Origin: Hymenobacter nivis
Lineage (GTDB): Bacteria > Bacteroidota > Bacteroidia > Cytophagales > Hymenobacteraceae
NCBI RefSeq assembly: GCF_006439025.1
Contig: NZ_RCYZ01000003.1
Span: 1 to 64,000 of the forward strand
Direction of reading: 5' to 3'
DNA: 64,000 nucleotides
Below the pieces are notes generated by a model, which saw only the letters and a program-made list of their open reading frames with translations, did no database searches and had not been told where the DNA came from. The position numbers and the translations under genes were made by a program. Below, one piece after another: positions 49,115 to 58,171 of this stretch (positions within the stretch are counted from its first letter, which is position 1; the number at the start of each line of letters is the position of its first letter).

Positions 49115-51589
49115 ATGCTATTGAACCGAGTTTTGTGTCCCCTGCTCCTGGTGGGGCTTGGTGCCGGCAGTGCCGCTGCCCAGGCGCTGCGCCCCCCCGC
49201 CTACCCGCTCATCACCCACACCCCGTACTTCAGCGTGTGGGCGTTTCAGGACGAGCTGGCCGGGGGCCCCACGCGGCACTGGACCAGCGAGCCGCAGGCG
49301 CTCGAAGGCGTGGTGCGGGTGGATGGGCAGGCCTACCAGTTCCTGGGGCAGGGCACGCCCGCGCTCCGCGCCCTGGTGCCCACCGCGCAGGAGGGCCCCT
49401 ACTCGGCCCGCTACACCTTCGCCAAGCCAACAGCCGGCTGGGAGAAAACCGCCTTCGCCGGGGCCCAAAGCTGGAAAACCGGTCCCGCTCCTTTTACCGA
49501 CGACGCGGCTAAGCCCGGCACATCTTGGAAGAGCCGCGACGTGTGGGTGCGCCGCGCCGTGGCCTTCGCCGGGCCCCTGCCCACGGGCCCGCTTGTGGTG
49601 CGCGTGTGGCACGACGACGACGCGGAGGTGTACCTCAACGGCACTTTGCTGGCCCAGCGCCCGGGCGCCAACGGCCGCTACGAAGACGTGCCCGTGCCCG
49701 ACGCGGCCCGCAAAACGCTGCACGCGGGCGCCAACGTACTGGCCATGCACTGCGTAAACCCGCAGGGCGGCGCCCACCTCGACGCCGGCCTCTACGAGCA
49801 ATTGCCGCAGCCGCGCGTGCAGCTGGCCCGCCAGACGGCGGTGGCCGTCACCGCCACCCAAACGACTTACACCTTCGCCGCTGGCCCGGTGCAGCTCACA
49901 GTCAACTTCCTCTCGCCGCTGCTGCTCGATGAGCTGGAGACCGTGGCCCGGCCCGTGAGCTACGTCACCTTCGCGGCCACCGCCACCGACGGCAAAACCC
50001 ACCCCACCCAGGTGCTGCTGACCGAGGCCGGCACGCTGGCCAGCAACACGCCCTACCAGGCCGTGGCCACCCGCCCCGGGGCCGCCGGGGCCCTAAAATG
50101 GCAGGCCGTGGGCACCACCGCGCAACCCGTGCTAGCCACCACCGGCGACGACGTGCGCATCGACTGGGGCTACGCCTACCTGGCCGCGCCGGGCGCCGCC
50201 ACCCTCGGCGCCGGCGACCCGCAGGCCCTAAAAACTACCTTCGCCAAAACCGGGACTTTGCTCGCCGGGGCCCCCGCCAAAGGCCCCGCCCAGCGCGTGG
50301 CCCAAGCCGCCGCCCTCGACATGGGGGCCGTGGCCGCCGCACCCGCCGAGCGGCACCTGCTGCTGGGCTACGACGAGCAGCAGGCCGTGCAGTACTTCGG
50401 CCAGAACCTGCGCCCCTGGTGGCGCCGCGACCCGGCCATGACCATGGACAAGGCCCTGGCCGCCGCCGAGGCCGACTACCCGCGCCTGCGCCAGAAAGCC
50501 ACCGCCTTCGACCAGAAACTATACGCCGACGCCCAGGCCGCCGGTGGCAAAGAATACGCCGACCTCTGCCAACTGGCGTACCGCCAGTCCATTGCCGCGC
50601 ACAGCATCGTGGCCGGGCCCAAGGGCGAGCTGCTCTTCTTCTCCAAGGAAAACTTCTCGGGTGGCTTCATCGGCACCGTGGACGTGACCTACCCCTCGGA
50701 GCCGCTGTTTTTGCTCTACAACAACGAGCTGGCCAAGGGCATGCTGCGCTTCATCTTCGAGTATTCGGAGTCGGGGCGCTGGAAGAAGGACTTCCCGGCC
50801 CACGACTTGGGCACCTACCCCCAGGCCAACGGCCAAAAGTACGGCGAAGACATGCCGGTGGAAGAAGCCGGCAACATGCTGATTCTGACCGCCGCCGCGG
50901 TGAAGGTGGACGGCAAGCCCGACTTCGCCCGCGAGCACTGGCCCACGCTCACTAAGTGGGTGGGCTTTTTGAAGCGCGACGGCTTCGACCCGGCCAACCA
51001 GCTCAGCACCGACGACTTTGCCGGCCACCTGGCCCGCAACACCAACCTATCAGTAAAGGCCATCATGGGCATTGCCTGCTACGGGCAAATGGCCCGGCAG
51101 CTCGGCGACACCAAGACGGCCGACGAGTACACCGCCCTGGCCCGCGACCTGGCCCAGAAGTGGGTGCAGATGGCTAAGGACGGCGACCACTACGCCCTGA
51201 CCTTCGACAAGCCCGCCGGCTCGTGGAGCCAGAAGTACAACCTGGTGTGGGACAAGGTGCTCGGCCTGAATATCTTCCCGCCCGACGTAGCGCCGCAGGA
51301 GCTGGCCTTCTACCTCAAGCACCAGCAGAAGTACGGCCTGCCCCTCGACAGCCGCAAGACCTACACCAAGTCGGACTGGATTATGTGGACGGCCACGCTG
51401 GCCGCCAACCCCGCCGATTTTAGGGCCCTGGTGGGCCCCGTGTGGCAGTTTGCCAACGACACGCCCAGCCGCGTGCCCCTCAACGACTGGCACGAAACCA
51501 CCAACGCCAAGCAGCAGGGCTTCCAGGCCCGCTCGGTGGTGGGCGGCTACTTCATGAAGCTGCTGGCCAACAAGCTGGAAGCCAAGTAG
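49115..51589 (+). CDS. Secreted DUF4965/DUF5127 glutaminase-like (GtaA) protein
   Basis: An 824-residue exported protein (signal peptide 1-23, ending AAAQA). Domain order matches proteins annotated as glutaminase GtaA-like: an N-terminal beta domain (LRPPAYPLITHTPYFSVWAFQDELAGGPTRHWTSEPQAL), an inserted galactose-binding-like segment (SRDVWVRRAVAFAGPL), a DUF5127-like part (LLLDELETVARPVSYVTFAAT) and a C-terminal (alpha/alpha) barrel with AYRQSIAAHSIVAGPKGELLFFSKENFSGGFIGTVDVTYPSEPLFLLYN and DLGTYPQANGQKYGEDMPVEEAGNMLIL. In Bacteroidota these are often in glycan loci, so a glycosidase activity is as likely as glutamine hydrolysis. ATG 49115 is selected by the signal peptide. Confidence 0.85.
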   Translation: MLLNRVLCPLLLVGLGAGSAAAQALRPPAYPLITHTPYFSVWAFQDELAGGPTRHWTSEPQALEGVVRVDGQAYQFLGQGTPALRALVPTAQEGPYSARYTFAKPTAGWEKTAFAGAQSWKTGPAPFTDDAAKPGTSWKSRDVWVRRAVAFAGPLPTGPLVVRVWHDDDAEVYLNGTLLAQRPGANGRYEDVPVPDAARKTLHAGANVLAMHCVNPQGGAHLDAGLYEQLPQPRVQLARQTAVAVTATQTTYTFAAGPVQLTVNFLSPLLLDELETVARPVSYVTFAATATDGKTHPTQVLLTEAGTLASNTPYQAVATRPGAAGALKWQAVGTTAQPVLATTGDDVRIDWGYAYLAAPGAATLGAGDPQALKTTFAKTGTLLAGAPAKGPAQRVAQAAALDMGAVAAAPAERHLLLGYDEQQAVQYFGQNLRPWWRRDPAMTMDKALAAAEADYPRLRQKATAFDQKLYADAQAAGGKEYADLCQLAYRQSIAAHSIVAGPKGELLFFSKENFSGGFIGTVDVTYPSEPLFLLYNNELAKGMLRFIFEYSESGRWKKDFPAHDLGTYPQANGQKYGEDMPVEEAGNMLILTAAAVKVDGKPDFAREHWPTLTKWVGFLKRDGFDPANQLSTDDFAGHLARNTNLSVKAIMGIACYGQMARQLGDTKTADEYTALARDLAQKWVQMAKDGDHYALTFDKPAGSWSQKYNLVWDKVLGLNIFPPDVAPQELAFYLKHQQKYGLPLDSRKTYTKSDWIMWTATLAANPADFRALVGPVWQFANDTPSRVPLNDWHETTNAKQQGFQARSVVGGYFMKLLANKLEAK

Positions 51590-51616
51590 GCGCCGGCCGG
51601 CGCACTTTCCAGCCCG

Positions 51617-51657
51617 AGCAGGCCGGGGCCCCGTGGGGGCCCCGGCCTGCTTTTTTT
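51617..51657 (+). terminator. Terminator after the DUF4965 gene
   Basis: AGCAGGCCGGGGCCCC pairs with GGGGCCCCGGCCTGCT across a three-base loop GTG; a run of seven T follows. Confidence 0.9.
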
Positions 51658-51867
51658 ATGAGCAGCGCCGGGCCAGCCGGCCGGCTAAATCCTTGGTTGG
51701 GGGCCCCGGCGGCAGTGGGGCGGCTGGAAACGCAGGAGCTATAAGACGGTCTTTAATGTCATTTTAATGCCTATAAATCAGTGATTTAATAGCATTTTTT
51801 GAATTATCCAATCTGAACCTTAATGGGCTCCGTAAGGCAAGGCATATTCACCAAAACTTCATCTCGC

Positions 51868-53382
51868 ATGAGATATTCTTTGCTTAAGAGCGTTGGCTCG
51901 CTTTCCCTGCTGATGGGCATGACCGGCTTCTTTACCGCCTGCCAGGACGATTCGGACACGGTTACGGTCAACAAAATTGACTTGCCTTTCCAGGCCCTCA
52001 CCGACAATAACCAGCTGCTGGCCTTCAACGCCAACAACGTAGCCACGGCCCCAGCGGCCGTCACGATTACCGGGCTGCAAAGCAACGAGCGCATCCTGAG
52101 CGTGGATTACCGCCCCGCCACCGGCCAGCTCTACGGCCTGGGCAGCACCAGCCGGCTGTACGTCATCAACCCTACCACCGGCGTGGCCCGGGCGGTGGGC
52201 GCCGGGGCCTTCTCGCCGGCCATTAACGGCACCACGGCCACCATCGACTTCAACCCCACCGTGGACCGCCTGCGCCTGGTGAGCAGCACGGGCCAGAACC
52301 TGCGCCTGAACCCCGAAACCGGGGCCGTGGCCGCCACCGACGGCAGCATCAACGGCGTGACGGGGGCCACTGTTTCGGCCGTGGCCTACACCAACTCGGT
52401 GTCGGGCGCGTCGGCCACGGTGCTCTACGACATCGACCCCGCCACCGATAAGCTCTACCGCCAGGACCCGCCCAACGACGGCACGCTGGTGGCCATCGGC
52501 GACCTGGGCGTGAACGCCACGGGCCTGGCCGGCTTCGATATTTCGGCCGTGGACAACAACGCATTTGCCGCCCTGGTGGTGGACAACCGCTCGGGGCTCT
52601 ACAAGATTGACCTGGCCACGGGGCGCGCCGCGCGCTACGACAACTTCCCGGCCAGCACCAACGTCATCGGGGTGGCCATCCCGACGCAGGCGGTGGCCTA
52701 CGGCGTCGATGCCGACAACAACTTCGTGGCCTTCAACCCCAGCGCCCCCCAAACGCAGGTGGCCAAGCCCCTGACGGGCCTGCAAACCGGGGAGCGCCTG
52801 GTGGGCCTCGACATGCGGCCCGCCAACGGCCAGCTCTACGGCCTGGGCAGCACCAACCGCCTCTACACCATTAACATGGCCAGCGGGGCCGCCGCCGTGG
52901 TGGGCACGGTCACCCTGCCGCTGACGGGCACTAACTTCGGCTTCGACTTCAATCCCACCGTGGACCGCATCCGCATCGTGAGCGACGCCGGCGTGAACCT
53001 GCGCGTGAACCCCGCTGACGGCGTGGCCATCGTGGACGGCACCCTGAACCCGGGCACGCCCAGCGTAACGGCCGCGGCCTACACCAACAACTTCGCGGGC
53101 GCCACCACCACCGTGCTCTTCGCCATCGACTCCAATACGGACCAGCTCTACCGGCAGGACCCGCCGAACGCGGGCACCCTCGTCGCCCTGGGGGCCCTGG
53201 GGGTGAACACCACCGGCGTGAACGGCTTTGACATTGGCGGCACCAGCGGCACCGGCTTCGCCGTGCTCACCGTGGGCACCACCGCCAGCGTGTACACCAT
53301 CAACCTGGCCACCGGCGCCGCCACCAAGGGCACCGACCTGCCCCGGCCCTTGCAGGCCATGGCCGTGGGCCTGGGCTTCTAG
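51868..53382 (+). CDS. DUF4394 tandem-domain lipoprotein
   Basis: A 504-residue lipoprotein; MGMTGFFTACQDD contains the lipobox. It carries two tandem DUF4394 units (about residues 35-265 and 270-500). Both have the same order: a LTDNNQLLAFN or VDADNNFVAFN start, a block QLYGLGSTSRLYVINPTTG or QLYGLGSTNRLYTINMASG, DFNPTVDRLRLVSSTGQN or DFNPTVDRIRIVSDAGVN, then DIDPATDKLYRQDPPNDGTL or AIDSNTDQLYRQDPPNAGTL. The fold is probably a beta-propeller made by duplication. Binding partner unknown. The start at 51823 is less likely than ATG 51868, which begins the signal. Confidence 0.85.
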   Translation: MRYSLLKSVGSLSLLMGMTGFFTACQDDSDTVTVNKIDLPFQALTDNNQLLAFNANNVATAPAAVTITGLQSNERILSVDYRPATGQLYGLGSTSRLYVINPTTGVARAVGAGAFSPAINGTTATIDFNPTVDRLRLVSSTGQNLRLNPETGAVAATDGSINGVTGATVSAVAYTNSVSGASATVLYDIDPATDKLYRQDPPNDGTLVAIGDLGVNATGLAGFDISAVDNNAFAALVVDNRSGLYKIDLATGRAARYDNFPASTNVIGVAIPTQAVAYGVDADNNFVAFNPSAPQTQVAKPLTGLQTGERLVGLDMRPANGQLYGLGSTNRLYTINMASGAAAVVGTVTLPLTGTNFGFDFNPTVDRIRIVSDAGVNLRVNPADGVAIVDGTLNPGTPSVTAAAYTNNFAGATTTVLFAIDSNTDQLYRQDPPNAGTLVALGALGVNTTGVNGFDIGGTSGTGFAVLTVGTTASVYTINLATGAATKGTDLPRPLQAMAVGLGF

Positions 53383-53400
53383 CCCCACTGGGGCCCCAGC

Positions 53401-53467
53401 GCCCCGCGCTTAACCACAAAAAAAGCTCCTCAAATCGAGGAGCTTTTTTTGTGGTTAAGCGCGGGGC
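53401..53467. terminator. Perfect 31 bp-arm hairpin
   Basis: Arms 53401-53431 and 53437-53467 (starting GCCCCGCGCTTAACCAC) are perfect reverse complements with a five-base loop AAATC. A run of seven A in the left arm pairs with seven T in the right arm, so the hairpin can act as a terminator from both sides. It follows the DUF4394 gene by 18 bp and the convergent alkaline phosphatase ends 149 bp beyond. Confidence 0.9.
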
Positions 53468-53616
53468 CTATGCCCGGGATTTACGCAGGCAGCCCTTTTT
53501 TCGCCCCGGCGGCGCAGCTCATTAACGCCGGACGCGCGCTCGTGCGCTAGCACCCGGGAGCCGGACGGCCGCGAGCCGACACGGGGCCGGGGGCCCTGGT
53601 GGGCCCCCGCCCCGCG

Positions 53617-55287
53617 CTACTTGCGGCGGCCGCTGGGGGCCCCGGCGGGGCTGAGCACCTCCACGATGGGCTGGCCGGTGCAGGCGCTGGGCAGCTTGCT
53701 GTTCAAAATCATAGCGGCCGTGGGGGCTATGTCGGTGATGGTGTGCGGGGCGAAGCTGACGCCCGGCGCGATGCCCGCCCCGAACCAGAGCAGCGGCACG
53801 TGGCTGTCGTAGGCGTAGCCGGTGCCGTGGCTGGCGCCGGGGCCGATGTCGCCGGTCCAGCCGGGCAGCAGCTCGAAGCGCACGTCGCCGAAGCGGGGGT
53901 AGTAGAAGCCGGCTTGCAGCTTGGCCTCAAGGTAGGTGGTGTAGCTGGCGTTGAGCAGCTGGGTGGTGGTGTTTACCTGGGCCACGCCGGGCAGGTCGCG
54001 CACGAAATCGGCCACGAGCTGCTGGGCACGGGCCAGCTCCACCTTGCGGCGGGCCAGCAGCGGGCGGTTGAGGTAGAGCATGTTGCCGCGCAGGGTTTCG
54101 AGCCACTGGTCGGGCCCCAGCTGCTCGTTGAGGTAGGCGGCGGCGCCTTTGGCCAGCGCCTCGGTGGAGAACGCGCCGGTGGGCGCGTGGCGGTCGGCGA
54201 GGTAGCTGGTTACTTCGCTCGCGCCGTGATCGGCGGTGAGGAACACGGTGTAGTTGCCCTTGCCCACGGTCTTGTCCAGGGCTTGCAGCAGGCGGGCTAT
54301 TTCAAGGTCGAGGCGCAGGTACAGGTCGTTCTCTTCCTTCGACTGGGGCCCGAAGGCGTGGCCCACCGCGTCGGGGCTGGAGTAGCTGAGGGCCAGCAGG
54401 TCGGGCACGTCGTCGCGGCCCAGGTCAGTGCCTTGCAGGGCAGCCAAGGCGAAGTCCGTCAGCAGGTTGTCGCCGTAGGTGGAGGCGTATACGGTTTCGT
54501 AACCAGGCCCGCTGAGGGGGGCCAGCTTGGCCAAATCGTAGGGGAACGTGGCCGCCGCCTTGCCCTTAAAGGGGCGCTCGTAGCGGTTCGAGTCGGGCAG
54601 GCTGTTGCGGTAGGCCTCGGGGCCGCGCAGGGGGCCCCAGGTTTGCTGGCGGTAGTAGTCGGCGCGCTTCTGGGCGTTGAAGGCCTGCACCCAGGCGGGC
54701 AACGCGGGCACGTAGTAGGTGCTCGAAATGAAGTTGCCGCTGGCTACGTCCAGCCAATACGCGCCGTCGGCCATGTGGCCGGCGGGCAGCGCCGAGGCGC
54801 GGTCTTTCAAGGACAAGGCCAGCACCCGGGCGCGGCCACCGGTCACCATCTTCAGCTCGTCGCCGAGGGTGGTGCTCAGCTGGTTGCGGGCCGATACGCC
54901 CATGCCCTTGCCCTGGCCGCCCACGAGCTGCACGGTGCTGTCGTCGGTGCAATACACGTCGCGGCGCAGGCGGCGGTCGTACCACGAGTTGCCCACGATG
55001 CCGTGGTAGCGCGGCGTGGTGCCCGTGTACACGGAGGAGTGGCCGGGCCCCGTCACGGTCGGGATGTAGTTGTACTGCGTGTTGCGGCACTCGAAGCCCT
55101 CGCGTAGCAGCCGGTTGAAGCCGTCGGGCCCGAACTGGTCGCGGAAGCGGGTGAGGTAGTCGGGCCGCATCTGGTCGACCATGATGCCCACCAGCAGCTT
55201 GGGCACGGGCGGTTGGGCGGGGCGCGGGGCAGGCAAAGCCGGCGCGCTCAGGAGCAGGCCAGCGGCCAGCAAAAGGTATCGAGTCAT
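53617..55287 (-). CDS. PafA-type alkaline phosphatase / phosphodiesterase (secreted)
   Basis: A 556-residue exported enzyme of the type I phosphodiesterase / PafA alkaline phosphatase superfamily. Signal peptide residues 1-20. Metal and active-site blocks: LLVGIMVDQMRPDYLTRF (first Asp ligand), NYIPTVTGPGHSSVYTGTTPRYHGIVGNSWYD (nucleophile Thr in TVTGPGH), DDVPDLLALSYSSPDAVGHAFGP and FLTADHGASEVTSY (ADHG ligands), plus GTGYAYDSHVPLLWFG at the C-terminal His region. It removes phosphate from organic monoesters or diesters in the periplasm. It is the last gene of the SusCD/PI-PLC block on this strand, 152 bp after the PI-PLC gene. ATG 55287 begins the signal peptide. Confidence 0.9.
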   Translation of the reverse strand: MTRYLLLAAGLLLSAPALPAPRPAQPPVPKLLVGIMVDQMRPDYLTRFRDQFGPDGFNRLLREGFECRNTQYNYIPTVTGPGHSSVYTGTTPRYHGIVGNSWYDRRLRRDVYCTDDSTVQLVGGQGKGMGVSARNQLSTTLGDELKMVTGGRARVLALSLKDRASALPAGHMADGAYWLDVASGNFISSTYYVPALPAWVQAFNAQKRADYYRQQTWGPLRGPEAYRNSLPDSNRYERPFKGKAAATFPYDLAKLAPLSGPGYETVYASTYGDNLLTDFALAALQGTDLGRDDVPDLLALSYSSPDAVGHAFGPQSKEENDLYLRLDLEIARLLQALDKTVGKGNYTVFLTADHGASEVTSYLADRHAPTGAFSTEALAKGAAAYLNEQLGPDQWLETLRGNMLYLNRPLLARRKVELARAQQLVADFVRDLPGVAQVNTTTQLLNASYTTYLEAKLQAGFYYPRFGDVRFELLPGWTGDIGPGASHGTGYAYDSHVPLLWFGAGIAPGVSFAPHTITDIAPTAAMILNSKLPSACTGQPIVEVLSPAGAPSGRRK

Positions 55288-55439
55288 AAGCAAAGAAGGG
55301 GCCCCAGCCCGCAAAGGTCCCGCTTGGGGCCCGGCGAATTGTTACTCCAATAATATTTTATTGCCCAAAAGCCGGCCGCTGGGGCCCCCGGGCAACCCGG
55401 CTGGGGCCCCAGCGGCTGGTTCCTGCGCCCGGCACGCCG

Positions 55440-56531
55440 CTATTTAGCCGCAGCGGCGGGGCGGCCGGTGCTGACGGGGTTGGGCCGGAAGTAGGTGCCG
55501 CCCGCAAAGCTGATGGCGTAGGGCGACGTGAAGTGCGTGCTCGGCGCGTAGTAGTCGGTGCTGATGATTTGGGCCCCCGACGCCTCGGCAGCTTCGAAGC
55601 TGGTTTTGTCGTTGCGGCGCGCCTCCTGGGTGTCGCTGTCGGCGCGCGAGCGGATGATATAGCCCTTCTCCACCAAGGCTTTGATGGCGGCCTGGTCCTT
55701 TTTCGCGTTGTTCAGGATGTGGATGGCGGCCTCGGGCGTGCCGGGCTCGGCATCGGCAAACAGCACCCGGCCCTTCAGCGACGGGTGGCCCTGGATGTAG
55801 GTAGCGCGCTTCTCGCCCAGCTCGTCGAGCACGAACACGAACTTGCCCTGGGCGGCGCGTAGCGTGGGCCAGTGGCGGTGCAGCACGGCGGCCTCCAGGG
55901 TGGGGTATTGGCCGCGCACCTGGTCGGGCGTGATGAGGTTATCGGCCCCCAGGTTGTCGAGAATCTCCTTGTCCAACGCGTCGAACACGGCCGCCGTGAA
56001 GGGCTCGGGCACCGTGAGGCCGGGCTGCTTCAGGGCCTCGGTCTTGGCGTTCATGGTGATGAACACGGGGTGGTGCGCGGGGTGCGCCGCCGACCACTTC
56101 TTCAGCTCCAGCAGGGCCAGCTTGAAGGTGGGCGCGTTGCTGCGGTAGTCAAGGTCCTGGATGTGGAACACCTTGAAGCCGGGCTGCTGCATCAGGCCCG
56201 CCGCGTCGTAGGGCGGCTGGCCGGGGGCCAGGTCCAGGCCCTTGGGGTGGGCGTACTTGCCGCCCTTGGTGTCGGCGTACACGTCGATTTCCAGCGCCAG
56301 CAGGCCCTTGTTGAGCTGCTCGGTCAGGCTCAGGTGCTCGTAGTCGATTTTGCTCATGCTGGCCGAATCGGACTTTTGGAGCACCCGGAACAGCTTGGGG
56401 TCGATGGCTTGCTTGTAGCTGTTGTGCGAGCCGATGACCTGGATTTGGTTCAGCAGCGGCTCGGGGGCCCGCCGGGGGGCGGCGCCGAGGGCCCCGGCGG
56501 CCAGGGCCCCCAGGAGAAAAATAGGTTTCAT
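55440..56531 (-). CDS. PI-PLC-like, Ca2+-dependent phosphoinositide phospholipase (secreted)
   Basis: A 363-residue exported TIM-barrel enzyme of the phosphatidylinositol-specific phospholipase C1-like family. Signal peptide about residues 1-17. Catalytic parts: IQVIGSHNSYKQAIDPKLF (first His), LLALEIDVYADTKGGKYAHP (acidic Ca2+ site), FKVFHIQDLDYRSNAPTF (second His), HPVFITMNAKTEAL, and GYIIRSRADSDTQEARRND plus AQIISTDYYAP at the end. It would cut the phosphodiester between inositol and diacylglycerol. It lies 9 bp after a SusD gene and so is coupled to it. The true substrate (PI, GPI or related headgroup) is unknown. Confidence 0.88.
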   Translation of the reverse strand: MKPIFLLGALAAGALGAAPRRAPEPLLNQIQVIGSHNSYKQAIDPKLFRVLQKSDSASMSKIDYEHLSLTEQLNKGLLALEIDVYADTKGGKYAHPKGLDLAPGQPPYDAAGLMQQPGFKVFHIQDLDYRSNAPTFKLALLELKKWSAAHPAHHPVFITMNAKTEALKQPGLTVPEPFTAAVFDALDKEILDNLGADNLITPDQVRGQYPTLEAAVLHRHWPTLRAAQGKFVFVLDELGEKRATYIQGHPSLKGRVLFADAEPGTPEAAIHILNNAKKDQAAIKALVEKGYIIRSRADSDTQEARRNDKTSFEAAEASGAQIISTDYYAPSTHFTSPYAISFAGGTYFRPNPVSTGRPAAAAK

Positions 56532-56540
56532 AAAATAAAG

Positions 56541-58148
56541 CTAGTAGCCAGGGTTCTGCTGCAAGTTGGTGTTCAGCCGCAGCTCGATGGTGGGCACGGG
56601 GTAGAGGCGGCGGAATGTGCTTTTATCCATCTTCAGCGCGTCGTTGGGCAGCGGGTACTCGGTTTCGAACTGGCCGAAGCGGATGAGGTCGTTGCGGCGC
56701 CAGCCTTCCCAGCTCAGCTCGCGGGCGCGCTCGTCGAGCAGGCCGCCCAGGGCGATGCTGGCGGCGGCGGGGGCCCCAGCGCGGGCGCGCACCTTGTTCA
56801 CGAGCACCAGCGGCGTCTGCATTTCGCCGTTGCTGGCGGTGGCCGGGGCCCCGCGCAGGATGGCTTCGGCCTTCATCAGCAGCACGTCGGCCAGGCGCAG
56901 CACGGGCACGTCGTTGCCATTCAGGCGGGTGGCCTGGATGATGGCCGGGTCGGGGTAGAACTTGATGGAGCGCACGCCCTCCGACTGGGTGGCCAGGGTG
57001 TTGCCCAGGTCCATGGGCTTGGGCGGCACCAGCGTCAGCACCGGGTTGATGACGATTTGGTCGGTGGTGTTGGGGTAGTACACCGGCGTGGTGGTGAAGC
57101 CGCCGTTGCCGTCGGGCACGAACTGGGGCCCCGACAGCCAGGTTTTGGTGCGGGCGTCGCCGGGCAGGTTGAAGCGGGCGTAGAACTCGGGCGTGGTGCT
57201 CATGGCAATGCTCAGGCCCACGTTGAAGCCGTAGGCCTGCGTGAGGTAATAGAAGAAGCCAAAGCGCGTGAACTGGTTGCCCGGAATCTGCTGGTCGTAG
57301 GGCACGGCAAACACGGTTTCCCGGATCTGGGGCCCGTTGTTGGGCAGAAAGATGTCGCGGTAGCGCGCGTCGAGGGCGTAGTTGGTGTTGGCCTGCACGC
57401 TGTCGGCCATGCGCACCACGTCGGGGTAGCGGGCGGGGGCCCCGTACACCTCGGCGTTGAGGTAGAGCTTGGCCAGCAGCGCGTACACCATGCCCTTGGT
57501 GGGGCGGCCGTACTGCTGGGTGTTGGTGGCGCTGGTGCCCGACTTGGCCGGCAGCTTCGGCGTGAGGGCCTTCAGCTCGCTCTCGATGAACTCGTACACC
57601 TTGGCGCGGGGCTGCGTGGCGGGCAGCGGGGCCGTGGGGTAGTCCGTCACGATGGGCACGTTGCCGTACAAATCCAGCAAGAAGAAGTAGTACAGCGCCC
57701 GCATGGCCCGGATTTCGGCCAGGCGCGCTTCCTTCTCGGCCGCCGTGAAGTTGAACGTGTTCGTGACGTTGAGCAGGCGGTTGCAGGTGGTGATGCCGCC
57801 GTAGGCCCACTGCCAGATGGTGAGCACGTTGGGGTGGTCGGGCGTCCAGGTGTGGTAGTGCAGCTGCCGGTACTGGCCGCCGTCGTCGAAGTTGCCGTCG
57901 CGGGCCGGCAAAATGGCCTCGTCGGTGGCCAGCGTTTGCATGCGCCAGTAGGGCACGGCGTAGTTCGACGAGAGGTTGGCGTAGATGGCGCCCACTGAGG
58001 CGTTGTAGTCGCTGAGGGTGGTGGGGAAGTTGGCGGCCACGAACTGCGACTCCACGGGCACGTCCAGCACGTTTTTGCAGCCGAACAGGGCCCCGGCCAG
58101 CCCGCCGGCCAGCAGCAGGGCGCGGCTTGTTGCGTAAATCTTTTGCAC
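56541..58148 (-). CDS. SusD/RagB-family lipoprotein (second)
   Basis: A 535-residue lipoprotein with a GTG start at 58148 (VQKIYATSRALLLAGGLAGALFGC, lipobox Cys near 24). The open frame extends to 58736 but that part overlaps the SusC gene and has no homology; no ATG is suitably placed, so GTG is preferred. SusD blocks: LSDYNASVGAIYANLSSNYAVPYWRMQTLATDEAILPARDG, IRAMRALYYFFLLDLYGNVPIVTDYPTAPLP, and the end LDERARELSWEGWRRNDLIRFGQFETEYP ... YPVPTIELRLNTNLQQNPGY. It lies 23 bp downstream of SusC. Confidence 0.9.
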   Translation of the reverse strand: MQKIYATSRALLLAGGLAGALFGCKNVLDVPVESQFVAANFPTTLSDYNASVGAIYANLSSNYAVPYWRMQTLATDEAILPARDGNFDDGGQYRQLHYHTWTPDHPNVLTIWQWAYGGITTCNRLLNVTNTFNFTAAEKEARLAEIRAMRALYYFFLLDLYGNVPIVTDYPTAPLPATQPRAKVYEFIESELKALTPKLPAKSGTSATNTQQYGRPTKGMVYALLAKLYLNAEVYGAPARYPDVVRMADSVQANTNYALDARYRDIFLPNNGPQIRETVFAVPYDQQIPGNQFTRFGFFYYLTQAYGFNVGLSIAMSTTPEFYARFNLPGDARTKTWLSGPQFVPDGNGGFTTTPVYYPNTTDQIVINPVLTLVPPKPMDLGNTLATQSEGVRSIKFYPDPAIIQATRLNGNDVPVLRLADVLLMKAEAILRGAPATASNGEMQTPLVLVNKVRARAGAPAAASIALGGLLDERARELSWEGWRRNDLIRFGQFETEYPLPNDALKMDKSTFRRLYPVPTIELRLNTNLQQNPGY

Positions 58149-58171
58149 GATCGTATAAAGGGGAAGCGCGA

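Noticed and set aside
55872..57998. Long plus-strand open frame opposite the PI-PLC and SusD genes
   Set aside because: No family match, rich in Val, Gly, His and Gln as expected for antisense of GC-rich genes; the minus strand genes are well supported.
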